Shown here piece after piece: positions 42,180-50,266 of a stretch of DNA of 64,000 nt. Under the pieces are notes generated by a model. The model saw nothing but the letters and a program-made list of their open reading frames with translations. It ran no database searches and was not told the origin of the DNA. The DNA is from DASVTR01 sp033855775 (GTDB lineage Bacteria > Acidobacteriota > Blastocatellia > Pyrinomonadales > Pyrinomonadaceae): assembly GCA_033855775.1 (NCBI GenBank), contig JAWVFT010000005.1, forward strand, positions 42,627 to 106,626, written 5' to 3'. Made by a program: the position numbers and the translations under genes. How positions within the stretch are numbered: the first letter of the stretch is position 1; each line of letters begins with the position of its first letter.

Positions 42180-42443
42180 CTATGGAGCTTTGTTTGTCGT
42201 CTTCGCCGGAGCTTTCTTCTCATTGCTGTTGGCGGCTGGCGGCTTGCCGCTGTTCTCAGGCTCAGGGCCGGGGCCGCCCGTCGGGGCAATGTTGGAATTG
42301 TTGGCCCGCTCGTTCGAGTTGGTGATGCCGAGCTTTGAGCTATTGTCGCTCTCCGCGTTGCTCGTCTCCGAGTTGTTGCCGCAACCAATCAGAGAAACGA
42401 CGAGCAGCAGTAGGATGATGAGCGCGCTGAAAGTCTTTCGCAT
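42180..42443 (-). CDS. Small asparagine-rich lipoprotein
   Basis: An 87-residue exported protein with a clear lipobox (VVSLIGC), so lipidated at the cysteine near residue 21. The mature part is low-complexity, rich in Asn, Ser, Pro and Glu (NNSETSNAESDNSS), with no fold expected. GGAGGG lies at good distance upstream. The function is unknown; it may be a surface spacer or stress-induced lipoprotein. Confidence 0.72.
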   Translation of the reverse strand: MRKTFSALIILLLLVVSLIGCGNNSETSNAESDNSSKLGITNSNERANNSNIAPTGGPGPEPENSGKPPAANSNEKKAPAKTTNKAP

Positions 42444-42732
42444 AAAGAAGCCCTCCGGTTTGAGAAAACAGTTTGAGAGAAGATTTCGTCTCGCTACTGT
42501 TTCATCATATAACGAGTCTCCGGCGATTCACAAAATTTCGCCATCGCCGTCGCTCACTTCATGCCGCGCTCTCTTTCGCGCCCTCGCTCTCCCGGCGGCG
42601 TCAAGAGCGCGCAGCACTGTGACGAGCGACCTTGAAACTCTCATCGTTTCCGCTTCCGTTTGGCGTGGTGTATCGTTGCCGGAAGAGAGAAATGTTTGAG
42701 AAGCCTGCGAAGAAGATGTTCAGAGGAAACGG

Positions 42733-43146
42733 ATGAGCGAGGCCGCTGCGCAGATACAGGTTTTGACGGACGGCGACTGCCCTTTGTGCCGTTGGTCGCG
42801 GGCGCAGGTCGAGCCGCGCGACCGCGAGCGACGCATCGAGTGGCTCAATTACCGCGACCCGGAAATCATCGAGCGCATCGCGCCGCCGTACAGCTTTGAA
42901 GAGTTGAATCGAGAGATGCACGTGCGGACGACCGACGGGCGTTGGCGCGGCGGCTACGAGGCTTGGCTCGAACTGGTGCGCGTGCTGCCGCGCTGGCGCT
43001 TCCTCGTTCCCGTTCTCTCTCTCTGGCCGTTCACGCGCCTCGGCGCGCTCTTCTATCGCTGGCTCGCCAGCCGCCGCTACGCCCTCTTCGGCGTCCCTCC
43101 GCCCTGCGACGCGGAAGGCGTCTGCTCGCTGCACAAGCAAGGATAA
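42733..43146 (+). CDS. DCC-family thiol-disulfide oxidoreductase-like protein (DUF393)
   Basis: A 137-residue thioredoxin-fold protein with the defining N-terminal motif LTDGDCPLCRW, whose CxxC suggests redox activity. RIEWLNYRD and the later GYEAWLELVRVLPRWRFL match the family, including the hydrophobic C-terminal helix region (LVPVLSLWPFTRLGALFY). AGAGGAAA precedes the start. Members are widespread but uncharacterised. No co-transcribed neighbour. Confidence 0.87.
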   Translation: MSEAAAQIQVLTDGDCPLCRWSRAQVEPRDRERRIEWLNYRDPEIIERIAPPYSFEELNREMHVRTTDGRWRGGYEAWLELVRVLPRWRFLVPVLSLWPFTRLGALFYRWLASRRYALFGVPPPCDAEGVCSLHKQG

Positions 43147-43398
43147 ACGCGACACACAAAAGCGCCGCGACGCGGACTGGAAGACTGCTTTTCAGCCTTC
43201 CTTTCATCGTTGCCGCGCGGCTGCGCGTAGCCTGCGTGGCAGGCCACCTTTGTGTGGGCTTGAGCATCAGAATGGGTGACAAATAATGGACGCGCAAACG
43301 GGCGAGACGAGCGATGAAGAAAGCGTTATCGTTCATTCGGAAAAGAGCTTTCCCGTTTGATTGCCGTCAGGGGATTTGACTTAGGAGAAGTGAAAAAA

Positions 43399-44142
43399 AT
43401 GTCTTTCAGTAAAAGATTTGCGGCGTCGGTGGCGATGTTTATTGTCGTCGCGTTTGCCGCCTTGAGTGTGTCTGCTGCGCCCGTCGCGCGCCTTACGGAC
43501 GACGGCAAGACGACGGCGAAGACGCGCGTTGAAGCGCCTTTGAATCTGGCCGTGCTGGTGCAGGACGACCTCGTTTCGCGCGTCGGCAACGAGTTGGGCG
43601 TGACGCGCGATTTCATACGCTCTTTGCCCGCCGGTTCGCGCGTGATGGTTGGCTATATCAGGAGCGGCTCTTTGCAAGTGCGCCAGCAGTTCACGGACGA
43701 TCTGGAGCAGGCCGCCAAGAGCTTGCGCGTGCCTTTGGCCAGCGTGAGCGCCGCGCCCTATAACCCTTACGTCGAAGTGATTGAAGCCCTGCGCCGCTTT
43801 GATTCCGCAGAGAAGAATCGCAACGCCGTTCTGTTAATCTCGGACGGCCTCGACACTTCAAACGGTTTCGATTCGACGGCGGCGGGCAACACGCTCGACT
43901 TGCAGCGCGCGATTAAGGAAGCCGTCAAGCGCAACGTGACGGTCTATTCCTTCTACGCGCCGACGGTCGGCCTGACGAGTTGGAATCGCACGGCGGTCGG
44001 CTACGGCCAGAGTTCGCTCAATCGTCTCTCGAACGAGACGGGCGGACGCGCCTTCTTTCAAGGCACGAGCTTCGTCACCTTCGACGCGTACTTTGACCAA
44101 CTGCGCGAGACGCTCAACGAACAGGTCGCCAAGGCTTACTAA
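43399..44142 (+). CDS. Secreted von Willebrand factor A-like protein
   Basis: A 247-residue exported protein: signal peptide ASVAMFIVVAFAALSVSAA, then one VWFA-like domain of the type repeated in acidobacterial genomes. The last part of the fold is clear (RNAVLLISDGLDTSNGFD, VKRNVTVYSFYAPT). The metal-binding DxSxS of the first strand is replaced by VQDDLVSRVG, so the MIDAS site is probably incomplete. AGGAG lies upstream of the chosen ATG. It may bind a protein ligand at the surface. Confidence 0.75.
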   Translation: MSFSKRFAASVAMFIVVAFAALSVSAAPVARLTDDGKTTAKTRVEAPLNLAVLVQDDLVSRVGNELGVTRDFIRSLPAGSRVMVGYIRSGSLQVRQQFTDDLEQAAKSLRVPLASVSAAPYNPYVEVIEALRRFDSAEKNRNAVLLISDGLDTSNGFDSTAAGNTLDLQRAIKEAVKRNVTVYSFYAPTVGLTSWNRTAVGYGQSSLNRLSNETGGRAFFQGTSFVTFDAYFDQLRETLNEQVAKAY

Positions 44143-44174
44143 GCGCGGCTACAACCGAATTGCTTTTCCACTGA

Positions 44175-44211
44175 GCGGGGCGTTTCGCAAGAGACGCCCC
44201 GCCCGCTTTTT
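44175..44211 (+). terminator. Intrinsic terminator after the VWA gene
   Basis: A 12-bp stem with one G-U pair (44175-44186 with 44191-44202), a GCAA loop, then CCGCTTTTTG. Confidence 0.9.
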
Positions 44212-44394
44212 GTCTGCCTGCCATTCGTCCGCCAGTAAATTTAACTCCGGCGCTTTCTCTTCCGGCGTTGATTTCGCGTCAAATAAAAAATTGCTCCGGC
44301 GATGTATTTTAAGTTCGCGCCGCCACACTGTTGAGTCGTCAGAGCCGCAAAATTATTGCTCTTAAATCTTAAACAAGGAATAGGTATACTTGCC

Positions 44395-45414
44395 ATGACT
44401 ACTCTCACAATCAACCGGCTTTCAATGTCGAAAGCAGCTTGCAGACGCTTCGTCAGTCGCAGACTTTTAACGACGACGGCGTTGCTCATGTTGATGTGCT
44501 TCGTCTCTTCGAGCGCGCTGGCGCAGCAGTTCAAGCCGCGCGGCGATTTCGATGGTGACGGCCACACAGACCTCGCCGTCTTTCGTCCTTCGGAAAGCAA
44601 CTGGTACGTCCAGTCTAAATTTTTCGATACCGTCATCACGCGCAACTGGGGAAACGTTGACGACCTGATTGTGCCGGAAGATTATGACGGCGACTTAATC
44701 ACGGACTTTGCCGTCTGGCGCCCGAAGGAAGGCGAGTGGCGCATCCTCGAAAGTTCCAGCGGCAAGACGCGGCTGGTGAACCTCGGCGCCCTTGGCGACA
44801 TTCCCGTTCCCGGCGATTACAACGGAGACGGGCGAGCCGACCTCGCCGTCTTTCGTCCGAGCCGTGGTTATTGGGAAGTCAGAGACGTTGAAGGACGGCT
44901 GATTGTCAGTGGAAAGTTTGGCGGCGCGGAAGGCGACAAGCCAGTCCCCGGCGATTACACGGGCGACGGACGCTCCGACTTTGCTTATTATCGCCCGGAC
45001 GAAGGCAACTGGTACGTCGTCGATAGCGCGACCAAGAAGCTTGAGGTGCGGCAGTGGGGCGAGCGCGACGACCAACCCGTTCCGGCGGATTACGACGGCG
45101 ACGGGCGGATGGACATCGCCATCTATCGCCGCTCGGAAGGCAACTGGTACATCATCGGCAGCGCGAAGCAGCAGGTGACGCTGCAAGGTTGGGGCAACGC
45201 GGACGACATCCCCGTCCCCGGCAATTATGACGGCGGCTTGAATGCCAACATCGCGGTCTGGCGTCCGTCGGAAGGCAAGTGGTACGTCCTCAACGGCAGC
45301 ATGAACGCCGTCATGCTCGTCGAGAGTTGGGGCATGGACGGCGACATCCCCGTGCCGTCCGCGTATCTTCCCGAAAACGTCGCGTCTCAACCGTCAATCT
45401 ACATCACGAAATAA
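44395..45414 (+). CDS. Secreted FG-GAP/VCBS-like repeat protein
   Basis: A 339-residue exported protein with a signal ending at SSALAQQ and six repeats of about 46 residues. Each repeat has a calcium-loop motif and an aromatic end: DFDGDGHTDLAVFRP, DYDGDLITDFAVWRP, DYNGDGRADLAVFRP, DYTGDGRSDFAYYRP, DYDGDGRMDIAIYRR and the degenerate NYDGGLNANIAVWRP. Together they would form a calcium-stabilised beta-propeller of integrin type for surface binding. No enzymatic domain is attached. The start ATG at 44395 is preceded only by a distant AGGAA. Confidence 0.88.
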   Translation: MTTLTINRLSMSKAACRRFVSRRLLTTTALLMLMCFVSSSALAQQFKPRGDFDGDGHTDLAVFRPSESNWYVQSKFFDTVITRNWGNVDDLIVPEDYDGDLITDFAVWRPKEGEWRILESSSGKTRLVNLGALGDIPVPGDYNGDGRADLAVFRPSRGYWEVRDVEGRLIVSGKFGGAEGDKPVPGDYTGDGRSDFAYYRPDEGNWYVVDSATKKLEVRQWGERDDQPVPADYDGDGRMDIAIYRRSEGNWYIIGSAKQQVTLQGWGNADDIPVPGNYDGGLNANIAVWRPSEGKWYVLNGSMNAVMLVESWGMDGDIPVPSAYLPENVASQPSIYITK

Positions 45415-45469
45415 CGGCCCGCCGATTGACAGCGAATCGGGAAACGAAAATTCGTCGCCCAATCGTTAG

Positions 45470-45508
45470 ACGCCGCCCTTGAAGATTACTTCAAGGGCGG
45501 CGTTTGCT
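45470..45508 (+). terminator. Intrinsic terminator after the FG-GAP gene
   Basis: A perfect 15-bp stem (45470-45484 with 45489-45503) closed by ATTA. The T-run after it is short (TTTGCTGTT). Confidence 0.75.
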
Positions 45509-45641
45509 GTTGCCCGTCCCGCTTCTGTTTTCCGGCAACCAAGCCTTTGCCGCTCGATGCCCTGCGGTGGTAAAGTGACGCCTTAACGCGCCATGCCGGA
45601 CGCTTCTCATAAACGGCGGCGGCGCATCTCCGGCCAGTGTC

Positions 45642-45983
45642 ATGAAAACAGGTAAAGGACGCGAATACTGTCTCATCGTCGAAGGGGCTTACCTAACGGA
45701 GCCGGAAGCCGAGCACGCGCTGCGCGACCCGTTTATCGAAGACTGGGTAGAGCAGACCGGGCGTTTTCGCATTCACAACATGGGCGAGATAGAGGTTGCG
45801 CCCGGCGTTCCGCTCGGCAATCTGGGCATCATCATGCTCGACGAAAGATCGTTTGAGATAGCCAGTTGCGACCCCGAACACCCGCTCAGCGAACATCAGG
45901 CGAAAGGCGTCGCCGATGCCCTGCGCCGTCACGATATGTTCGACGAGATAAACGTCGAGCCGAGAGAAAGCAGTGACGAGTGA
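45642..45983 (+). CDS. Conserved-looking hypothetical protein, 113 residues
   Basis: A soluble acidic protein with no recognised domain. It begins MKTGKGREYCLIVEGAYLT and contains EIEVAPGVPLGNLGIIML and HQAKGVADALRRHDMFDE. Codon use matches its neighbours, which supports it as a real gene. No Shine-Dalgarno is evident. The last four codons and the stop (AGTGACGAGTGA) fall inside the left arm of the heptamer repeat, so the repeat has set the present C-terminus. Confidence 0.6.
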   Translation: MKTGKGREYCLIVEGAYLTEPEAEHALRDPFIEDWVEQTGRFRIHNMGEIEVAPGVPLGNLGIIMLDERSFEIASCDPEHPLSEHQAKGVADALRRHDMFDEINVEPRESSDE

Positions 45984-46158
45984 CGAGTGACAAGTGACGA
46001 GCAAGAAGGAAAGCTATGATGAGCGATAAGTGATGAGTGGTGAATAATAAAGGCATCGCTGCTTTTACTCATCGCTCATTGCTCATCGCGCATCGCTCAT
46101 CATTCGTCGCTCGTCACTCATTACTAACTTGTCACTTGCTGCTCGTCACTTGTCACTG
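45971..46158. repeat. Heptamer-based inverted repeat element, copy B
   Basis: Left arm 45971-46001 matches that of copy A (8986-9016) at 30 of 31 bases. Right arm 46142-46158 pairs with it but lacks 14 bases, that is two heptamers. Between them are further heptamers of the GATGAGC/GCTCATC class (for example CTCATCG, CTCATTG, CTCATCG). The right arm ends four bases before the macrodomain ATG. Confidence 0.85.
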
Positions 46159-46162
46159 TTCT

Positions 46163-46729
46163 ATGCAAAGTTTTCTGGATGGGCGCGTGGTCGTGTTGGT
46201 GGGCGATTTGACGCGGCAGGAGGTAGACGCGATTGTCAACGCGGCCAATTCGTCGCTGTTGGGCGGGGCCGGAGTTGACGGCGCGATTCATCGCGCGGGC
46301 GGGGCGCAAATTCTGGCGGAGTGTCAGGAGATTCGGCGCGCGCAGTTTCCCGGTGGATTGCCGACGGGCGAGGCGGTCATCACGACGGGCGGCAATCTGC
46401 CCGCGCGTCATGTGATTCACACGGTCGGCCCCATCTACGGGCGGCACAAAGGGCGAGAGGCCGAACTGCTGGCCGCGTGTTACCGCAACGCGCTGGCGTT
46501 GGCCGTCAAGCACGGGCTGCGTTCGATTGCTTTCCCGGCTATCTCGACGGGCGCGTACGGCTATCCGCGCGAAGAGGCTGCGGAGGTGGCGTCTGCGGCG
46601 GTCGAAAGATTTTTGCTTGACGATGACAGCCTGGCTGAGACTCGTCTGGTCTTCTTCAGCGAGGGCGACGCGCGTGTGTTTCTTGAGCGGCAGCGATTTA
46701 CTAATTCAACGAAGCGGGACAAAGTTTAA
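46163..46729 (+). CDS. Macrodomain protein (ADP-ribosyl/O-acetyl-ADP-ribose hydrolase-like)
   Basis: A 188-residue MacroD-type domain: GDLTRQEVDAIVNAANSSLL, then GGAGVDGAIHRAGG, the catalytic-loop signature, VIHTVGPIYG and IAFPAISTGAYGYP. It probably removes ADP-ribose from proteins or hydrolyses O-acetyl-ADP-ribose in the cytoplasm. The ATG at 46163 is chosen because the upstream extension is only the heptamer repeat. No Shine-Dalgarno is visible. Its stop overlaps the next start (TAATG), so it is coupled to the glucan phosphorylase. Confidence 0.92.
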   Translation: MQSFLDGRVVVLVGDLTRQEVDAIVNAANSSLLGGAGVDGAIHRAGGAQILAECQEIRRAQFPGGLPTGEAVITTGGNLPARHVIHTVGPIYGRHKGREAELLAACYRNALALAVKHGLRSIAFPAISTGAYGYPREEAAEVASAAVERFLLDDDSLAETRLVFFSEGDARVFLERQRFTNSTKRDKV

Positions 46730-48909
46730 TGGTTCAATTGTCAGAGGCTTTGGAAAGCCGTGCGGCGCAGCAGGGGCGAAGGCTGCCGGGCAGTTTGCGC
46801 GCTCTTGAGCGCATGGCCTGGAACTACTGGTGGAGTTGGGCGCCGGACGGCGGCGCGCTCTTCCGCGATTTAGACCCCGGCGTCTGGGAAGAGTGCGAGC
46901 ACAATCCGCGCCGTCTGCTCGCGGAGGTGTCCGAGTTTCGCTTGATGCAGATGGCAACAGACCCGCAGTACTGCGTGCGCGTCGCGCGGCTGGCCGAGAA
47001 CTTCGATGCGTACATGAAGGACGAGCGCGTCTGGCAGCCTTCAGCGGGCCACGCAATCGCGCCCGCGAATCCCGTCGCTTACTTCTGCGCAGAGTACGGC
47101 GTTCACGTCTCTCTGCCGCTCTACAGCGGCGGCCTCGGCATCCTAGCGGGCGACCACTTGAAGTCTGCCAGCGATTTGCGTTTGCCGCTGGTGGCGGTCG
47201 GCTTGCTCTATCGCTTCGGCTACTTTCGCCAACGCCTGACGCGCGACGGCTGGCAGGAAGAGCACTACGGCGTCACGCATCCGCAGGTCTTGCCAATTCA
47301 GCAGGTCAGGACGCAAGCGGGCGCGCCCGTTCACGTCGAGGTCTTGATGCGCGGGCGAGCGGTGCGCGCTCAGGCCTGGCGCGTGGATGTCGGGCGCGTG
47401 CCGCTCTACCTGCTCGACACGGACATCGCCGACAACGAAGAGACAGACCGTTGGGTGACGGGCCATCTCTACGGCGGCGACCGCGAGACGCGCATCGTGC
47501 AGGAGATGATGCTCGGAATCGGCGGCATACGCCTTCTCAGGCAGTTGCAGATTGAGCCGAGCGTTTTTCATTTGAACGAAGGCCACTCGGCTTTCCTGAC
47601 TTTGGAACTGGCGCGCGAGTTGAGAGCGGAGCGCGGCGTCAGTTTCGATGAAGCCCGCGCGGCTGTCAGAGAGCGTTGCGTGTTTACGACGCACACGCCC
47701 GTTGCCGCGGGCAACGACGAGTTTGCCGCATCGCTCGTCGAGAAAACTTTCGGCGATTCTTACGAGCAGGCGCTCGGCCTGTCGCACGAAGAATTTTTGC
47801 GATTGGGGCGCGTCAATCCAAGCGACGTGGAAGACAGCTACGGGTTGACGCCGCTGGCCATCAGGATGTGCCGTTCGACTAACGGCGTCAGCGCGAAGCA
47901 CGGCGAAGTCTCGCGCTCTTTGTGGCAAGACATCTGGCCGGACGCGGCTTCGCTTAAAGAGATTCCGATTACGTCCATCACCAACGGCGTTCACGCGCCC
48001 ACCTGGGTCGCCCCGCTCATTCGCGCTCTCTACGAAAAATATGTCGGCGCGGACTGGGCCGAGCGCATGCGCGAGCCGGAGCCTTGGCGGGCCGCCGTCG
48101 AGAAGATGGACGACGCAGAGTTATGGGAAGCGCACAGCTTGCTCAAGCAGCGGCTCGTGGCCTTCATTCGTCATCGTTCGTTTCACGCGCGCGCGCATCG
48201 TGGCGAGACGCGCGATTACACGGAGGCCGCGCGGACGATGTTTGACCCGGCGGCTTTGACCATCGGCTTCGCTCGCCGCGTCGCGGCCTACAAGCGTTGG
48301 AGCTTGTTGTTGACAGACCCGGACAGGCTGCTGCGCTTGATTAACAATCCTGAGCGGCCAGTCCAACTGGTCTTCGCGGGCAAGGCGCACCCGCAAGACC
48401 AGGGCTCGAAGATTATCCTGCAACAACTGGCGCGCTGGAAGTATGAGCCGCTCGTGCTGAACCGCGCGGTCTTTCTGCAAGACTACGATCAGGAGATAGC
48501 GCGGCAACTCGTGCAGTCGGTTGATGTCTGGCTCAATGTCCCGCGCCGCCCGCTCGAAGCTTCGGGGACGAGCGGCGAAAAGGTGGCGATGAACGGCGGC
48601 CTCAACCTTTCGATTCTGGACGGCTGGTGGATTGAGGGCTACGACGGCGAGAACGGTTGGGCCATCGGCGAGAGCCGCGAGACGTTGGATGAATCGGAGG
48701 TCGCGGACATTGACCTGCGCGACGCAGACTCGCTCTACCGCACGCTCGAAGAGGAAGTTGTGCCGCTCTATTACGAGCGCGACTCCGACGGGCTGCCGCG
48801 CGGTTGGGTGGCTCGCATGAAGCACGCGATTGGAACTCTCGTTCCCGCCTTCAACAGCGACCGGATGGTCGAAGAGTACGCGAGCCGAATTTATCGCCGC
48901 GACGTTTAA
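46729..48909 (+). CDS. glgP: Alpha-glucan (glycogen) phosphorylase, GT35
   Basis: A 726-residue PLP enzyme that releases glucose 1-phosphate from alpha-1,4-glucans. It is of the short bacterial/archaeal form beginning with the NYWWSWAPDGGALFRDLDP domain. Key parts are VAYFCAEYGVHVSLPLYSGG, VFHLNEGHSAFLTLE, CVFTTHTPVAAGNDEF and the PLP-lysine region EASGTSGEKVAMNGGLNLSI, where the lysine of SGEK aligns with the Schiff-base lysine of classical enzymes. It starts inside the macrodomain stop. Glycogen or maltodextrin mobilisation is the expected role. Confidence 0.92.
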   Translation: MVQLSEALESRAAQQGRRLPGSLRALERMAWNYWWSWAPDGGALFRDLDPGVWEECEHNPRRLLAEVSEFRLMQMATDPQYCVRVARLAENFDAYMKDERVWQPSAGHAIAPANPVAYFCAEYGVHVSLPLYSGGLGILAGDHLKSASDLRLPLVAVGLLYRFGYFRQRLTRDGWQEEHYGVTHPQVLPIQQVRTQAGAPVHVEVLMRGRAVRAQAWRVDVGRVPLYLLDTDIADNEETDRWVTGHLYGGDRETRIVQEMMLGIGGIRLLRQLQIEPSVFHLNEGHSAFLTLELARELRAERGVSFDEARAAVRERCVFTTHTPVAAGNDEFAASLVEKTFGDSYEQALGLSHEEFLRLGRVNPSDVEDSYGLTPLAIRMCRSTNGVSAKHGEVSRSLWQDIWPDAASLKEIPITSITNGVHAPTWVAPLIRALYEKYVGADWAERMREPEPWRAAVEKMDDAELWEAHSLLKQRLVAFIRHRSFHARAHRGETRDYTEAARTMFDPAALTIGFARRVAAYKRWSLLLTDPDRLLRLINNPERPVQLVFAGKAHPQDQGSKIILQQLARWKYEPLVLNRAVFLQDYDQEIARQLVQSVDVWLNVPRRPLEASGTSGEKVAMNGGLNLSILDGWWIEGYDGENGWAIGESRETLDESEVADIDLRDADSLYRTLEEEVVPLYYERDSDGLPRGWVARMKHAIGTLVPAFNSDRMVEEYASRIYRRDV

Positions 48910-48912
48910 GCG

Positions 48913-49983
48913 ATGAGCCAGCGAGACGTGCCGCCAGCAGAATACAAACCACAGTTCACGCCCCGCTCAGGGTTCATCCACTGGCTGACCTACGGCTTCT
49001 TCGCGTTCGTCATCCTCGTCGTCATCGGCGGCGTCGTCATCAAAGTCAGGCAGCGTTTGAATGCGCCCGCGCCTCCGCCCGACCCCGCGAAGCTGGCTCT
49101 ACGGCGCACGCTCTCCGCCTCCGACCTGAAAATCAAGGCCATCGCCTACACGCCCGACGGCAAGTTGCTCATCGCCGGATGCGGCGACGGCTCAATCAAA
49201 GTCTGGGACGCTGCGAGCGGCAACCTGCTGCGCACGCTGAGCGGCCACGAGCGCGACATACGCGCTCTCGCCGTCTCGCCGGACGGCAAGCTCATCCTGA
49301 GCGGCGGCGCGGACAAGACCGTCAGGCTGTGGGACGCCGCGACCGGAGAGTTGCGGCAGACGCTTTCCGAGCATCAGGGCGAAGTCTTCGCCGTCGCCTT
49401 CGCGCCCGACGGGCAGACGTTCGCCAGCGGCGGCGAAGACCACGCAATCATTCTCTGGGACGCGACGACGGCCAAGCCGAAACAAAAATTGACGGGCCAC
49501 GACGATTGGGTCTACTGCCTCGCCTTCGCTCCCGACAGCAAGACTCTCATCAGCGGCGGCAGCGATTATTCCGTGCGCGTGTGGGACACAGCGAGCGGCG
49601 CGCAACTCAAACTCCTGAACCGCGACAACGGCTTTGAGACAGTGCGCGCCCTTGCCTTCGCGCCCGACGGGAAGACGTTTGCGAGCGGCGGCGACATGCT
49701 GAAAGTCTGGGACGCGCAAACGGGCGCGCTCAAGTTCGTCCTACGCAATCACACGGATTGGTTGCGCGCCATCGCTTTCTCGCCGGACGGGACGCTGCTG
49801 GCAAGCTGTAGCAACGACCGGACGGTCAGGCTGTGGGACGCGCGTTCGGGTCAGGCGAAACAAACGCTCAAAGAGCACGCGGACGCGGTGACTTCGCTGG
49901 CCTTCGCGCCCGACGGCCAGACGCTCGCCAGCGGCAGCGACGATAAAACGATGAAGCTCTGGAACGTTGAGGCGTTGAAATAA
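48913..49983 (+). CDS. Membrane-anchored WD40-repeat protein
   Basis: A 356-residue protein with one N-terminal transmembrane helix (FFAFVILVVIGGVVIKV, about 29-45), a proline-rich spacer and seven WD40 repeats, enough for a closed propeller outside or beside the membrane. Repeats end in IKVWD, VRLWD, IILWD, VRVWD, LKVWD, VRLWD and MKLWN. The gene begins three bases after the phosphorylase stop and is probably in the same transcript, with no clear Shine-Dalgarno. It likely acts as a protein-binding scaffold; there is no kinase or NACHT domain attached. Confidence 0.9.
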   Translation: MSQRDVPPAEYKPQFTPRSGFIHWLTYGFFAFVILVVIGGVVIKVRQRLNAPAPPPDPAKLALRRTLSASDLKIKAIAYTPDGKLLIAGCGDGSIKVWDAASGNLLRTLSGHERDIRALAVSPDGKLILSGGADKTVRLWDAATGELRQTLSEHQGEVFAVAFAPDGQTFASGGEDHAIILWDATTAKPKQKLTGHDDWVYCLAFAPDSKTLISGGSDYSVRVWDTASGAQLKLLNRDNGFETVRALAFAPDGKTFASGGDMLKVWDAQTGALKFVLRNHTDWLRAIAFSPDGTLLASCSNDRTVRLWDARSGQAKQTLKEHADAVTSLAFAPDGQTLASGSDDKTMKLWNVEALK

Positions 49984-50266
49984 CTTTCGCACAACCTTTA
50001 GCCATGAAGCGTCGTTCGTCGCCCGTCTCTCGCGTCTCTCAAGAGAGCGGCGCGGGCGAGCTTGAGATGAAAAATCGGCTTCGGTTTCTCTTGCCCGCGC
50101 GTTTGTTCCGGCTGCTGCGGCTCGTCTCTTCGCTGCTGAAAATCAGAGATGAAGCAATCGCTAATCGGGTTTGTTCGGATTGAAAGTGTGAGGTGTGATA
50201 GACTGCTTTCGTTTGGCTCTGGACGCGAAAATAATTGGATTGGATGCTGAGGCGAGTTGAATCCCC

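Noticed and set aside
48804..49637. Plus-strand frame overlapping the end of glgP and the WD40 gene
   Set aside because: Arginine-rich out-of-frame reading of the WD40 repeats with no independent support.
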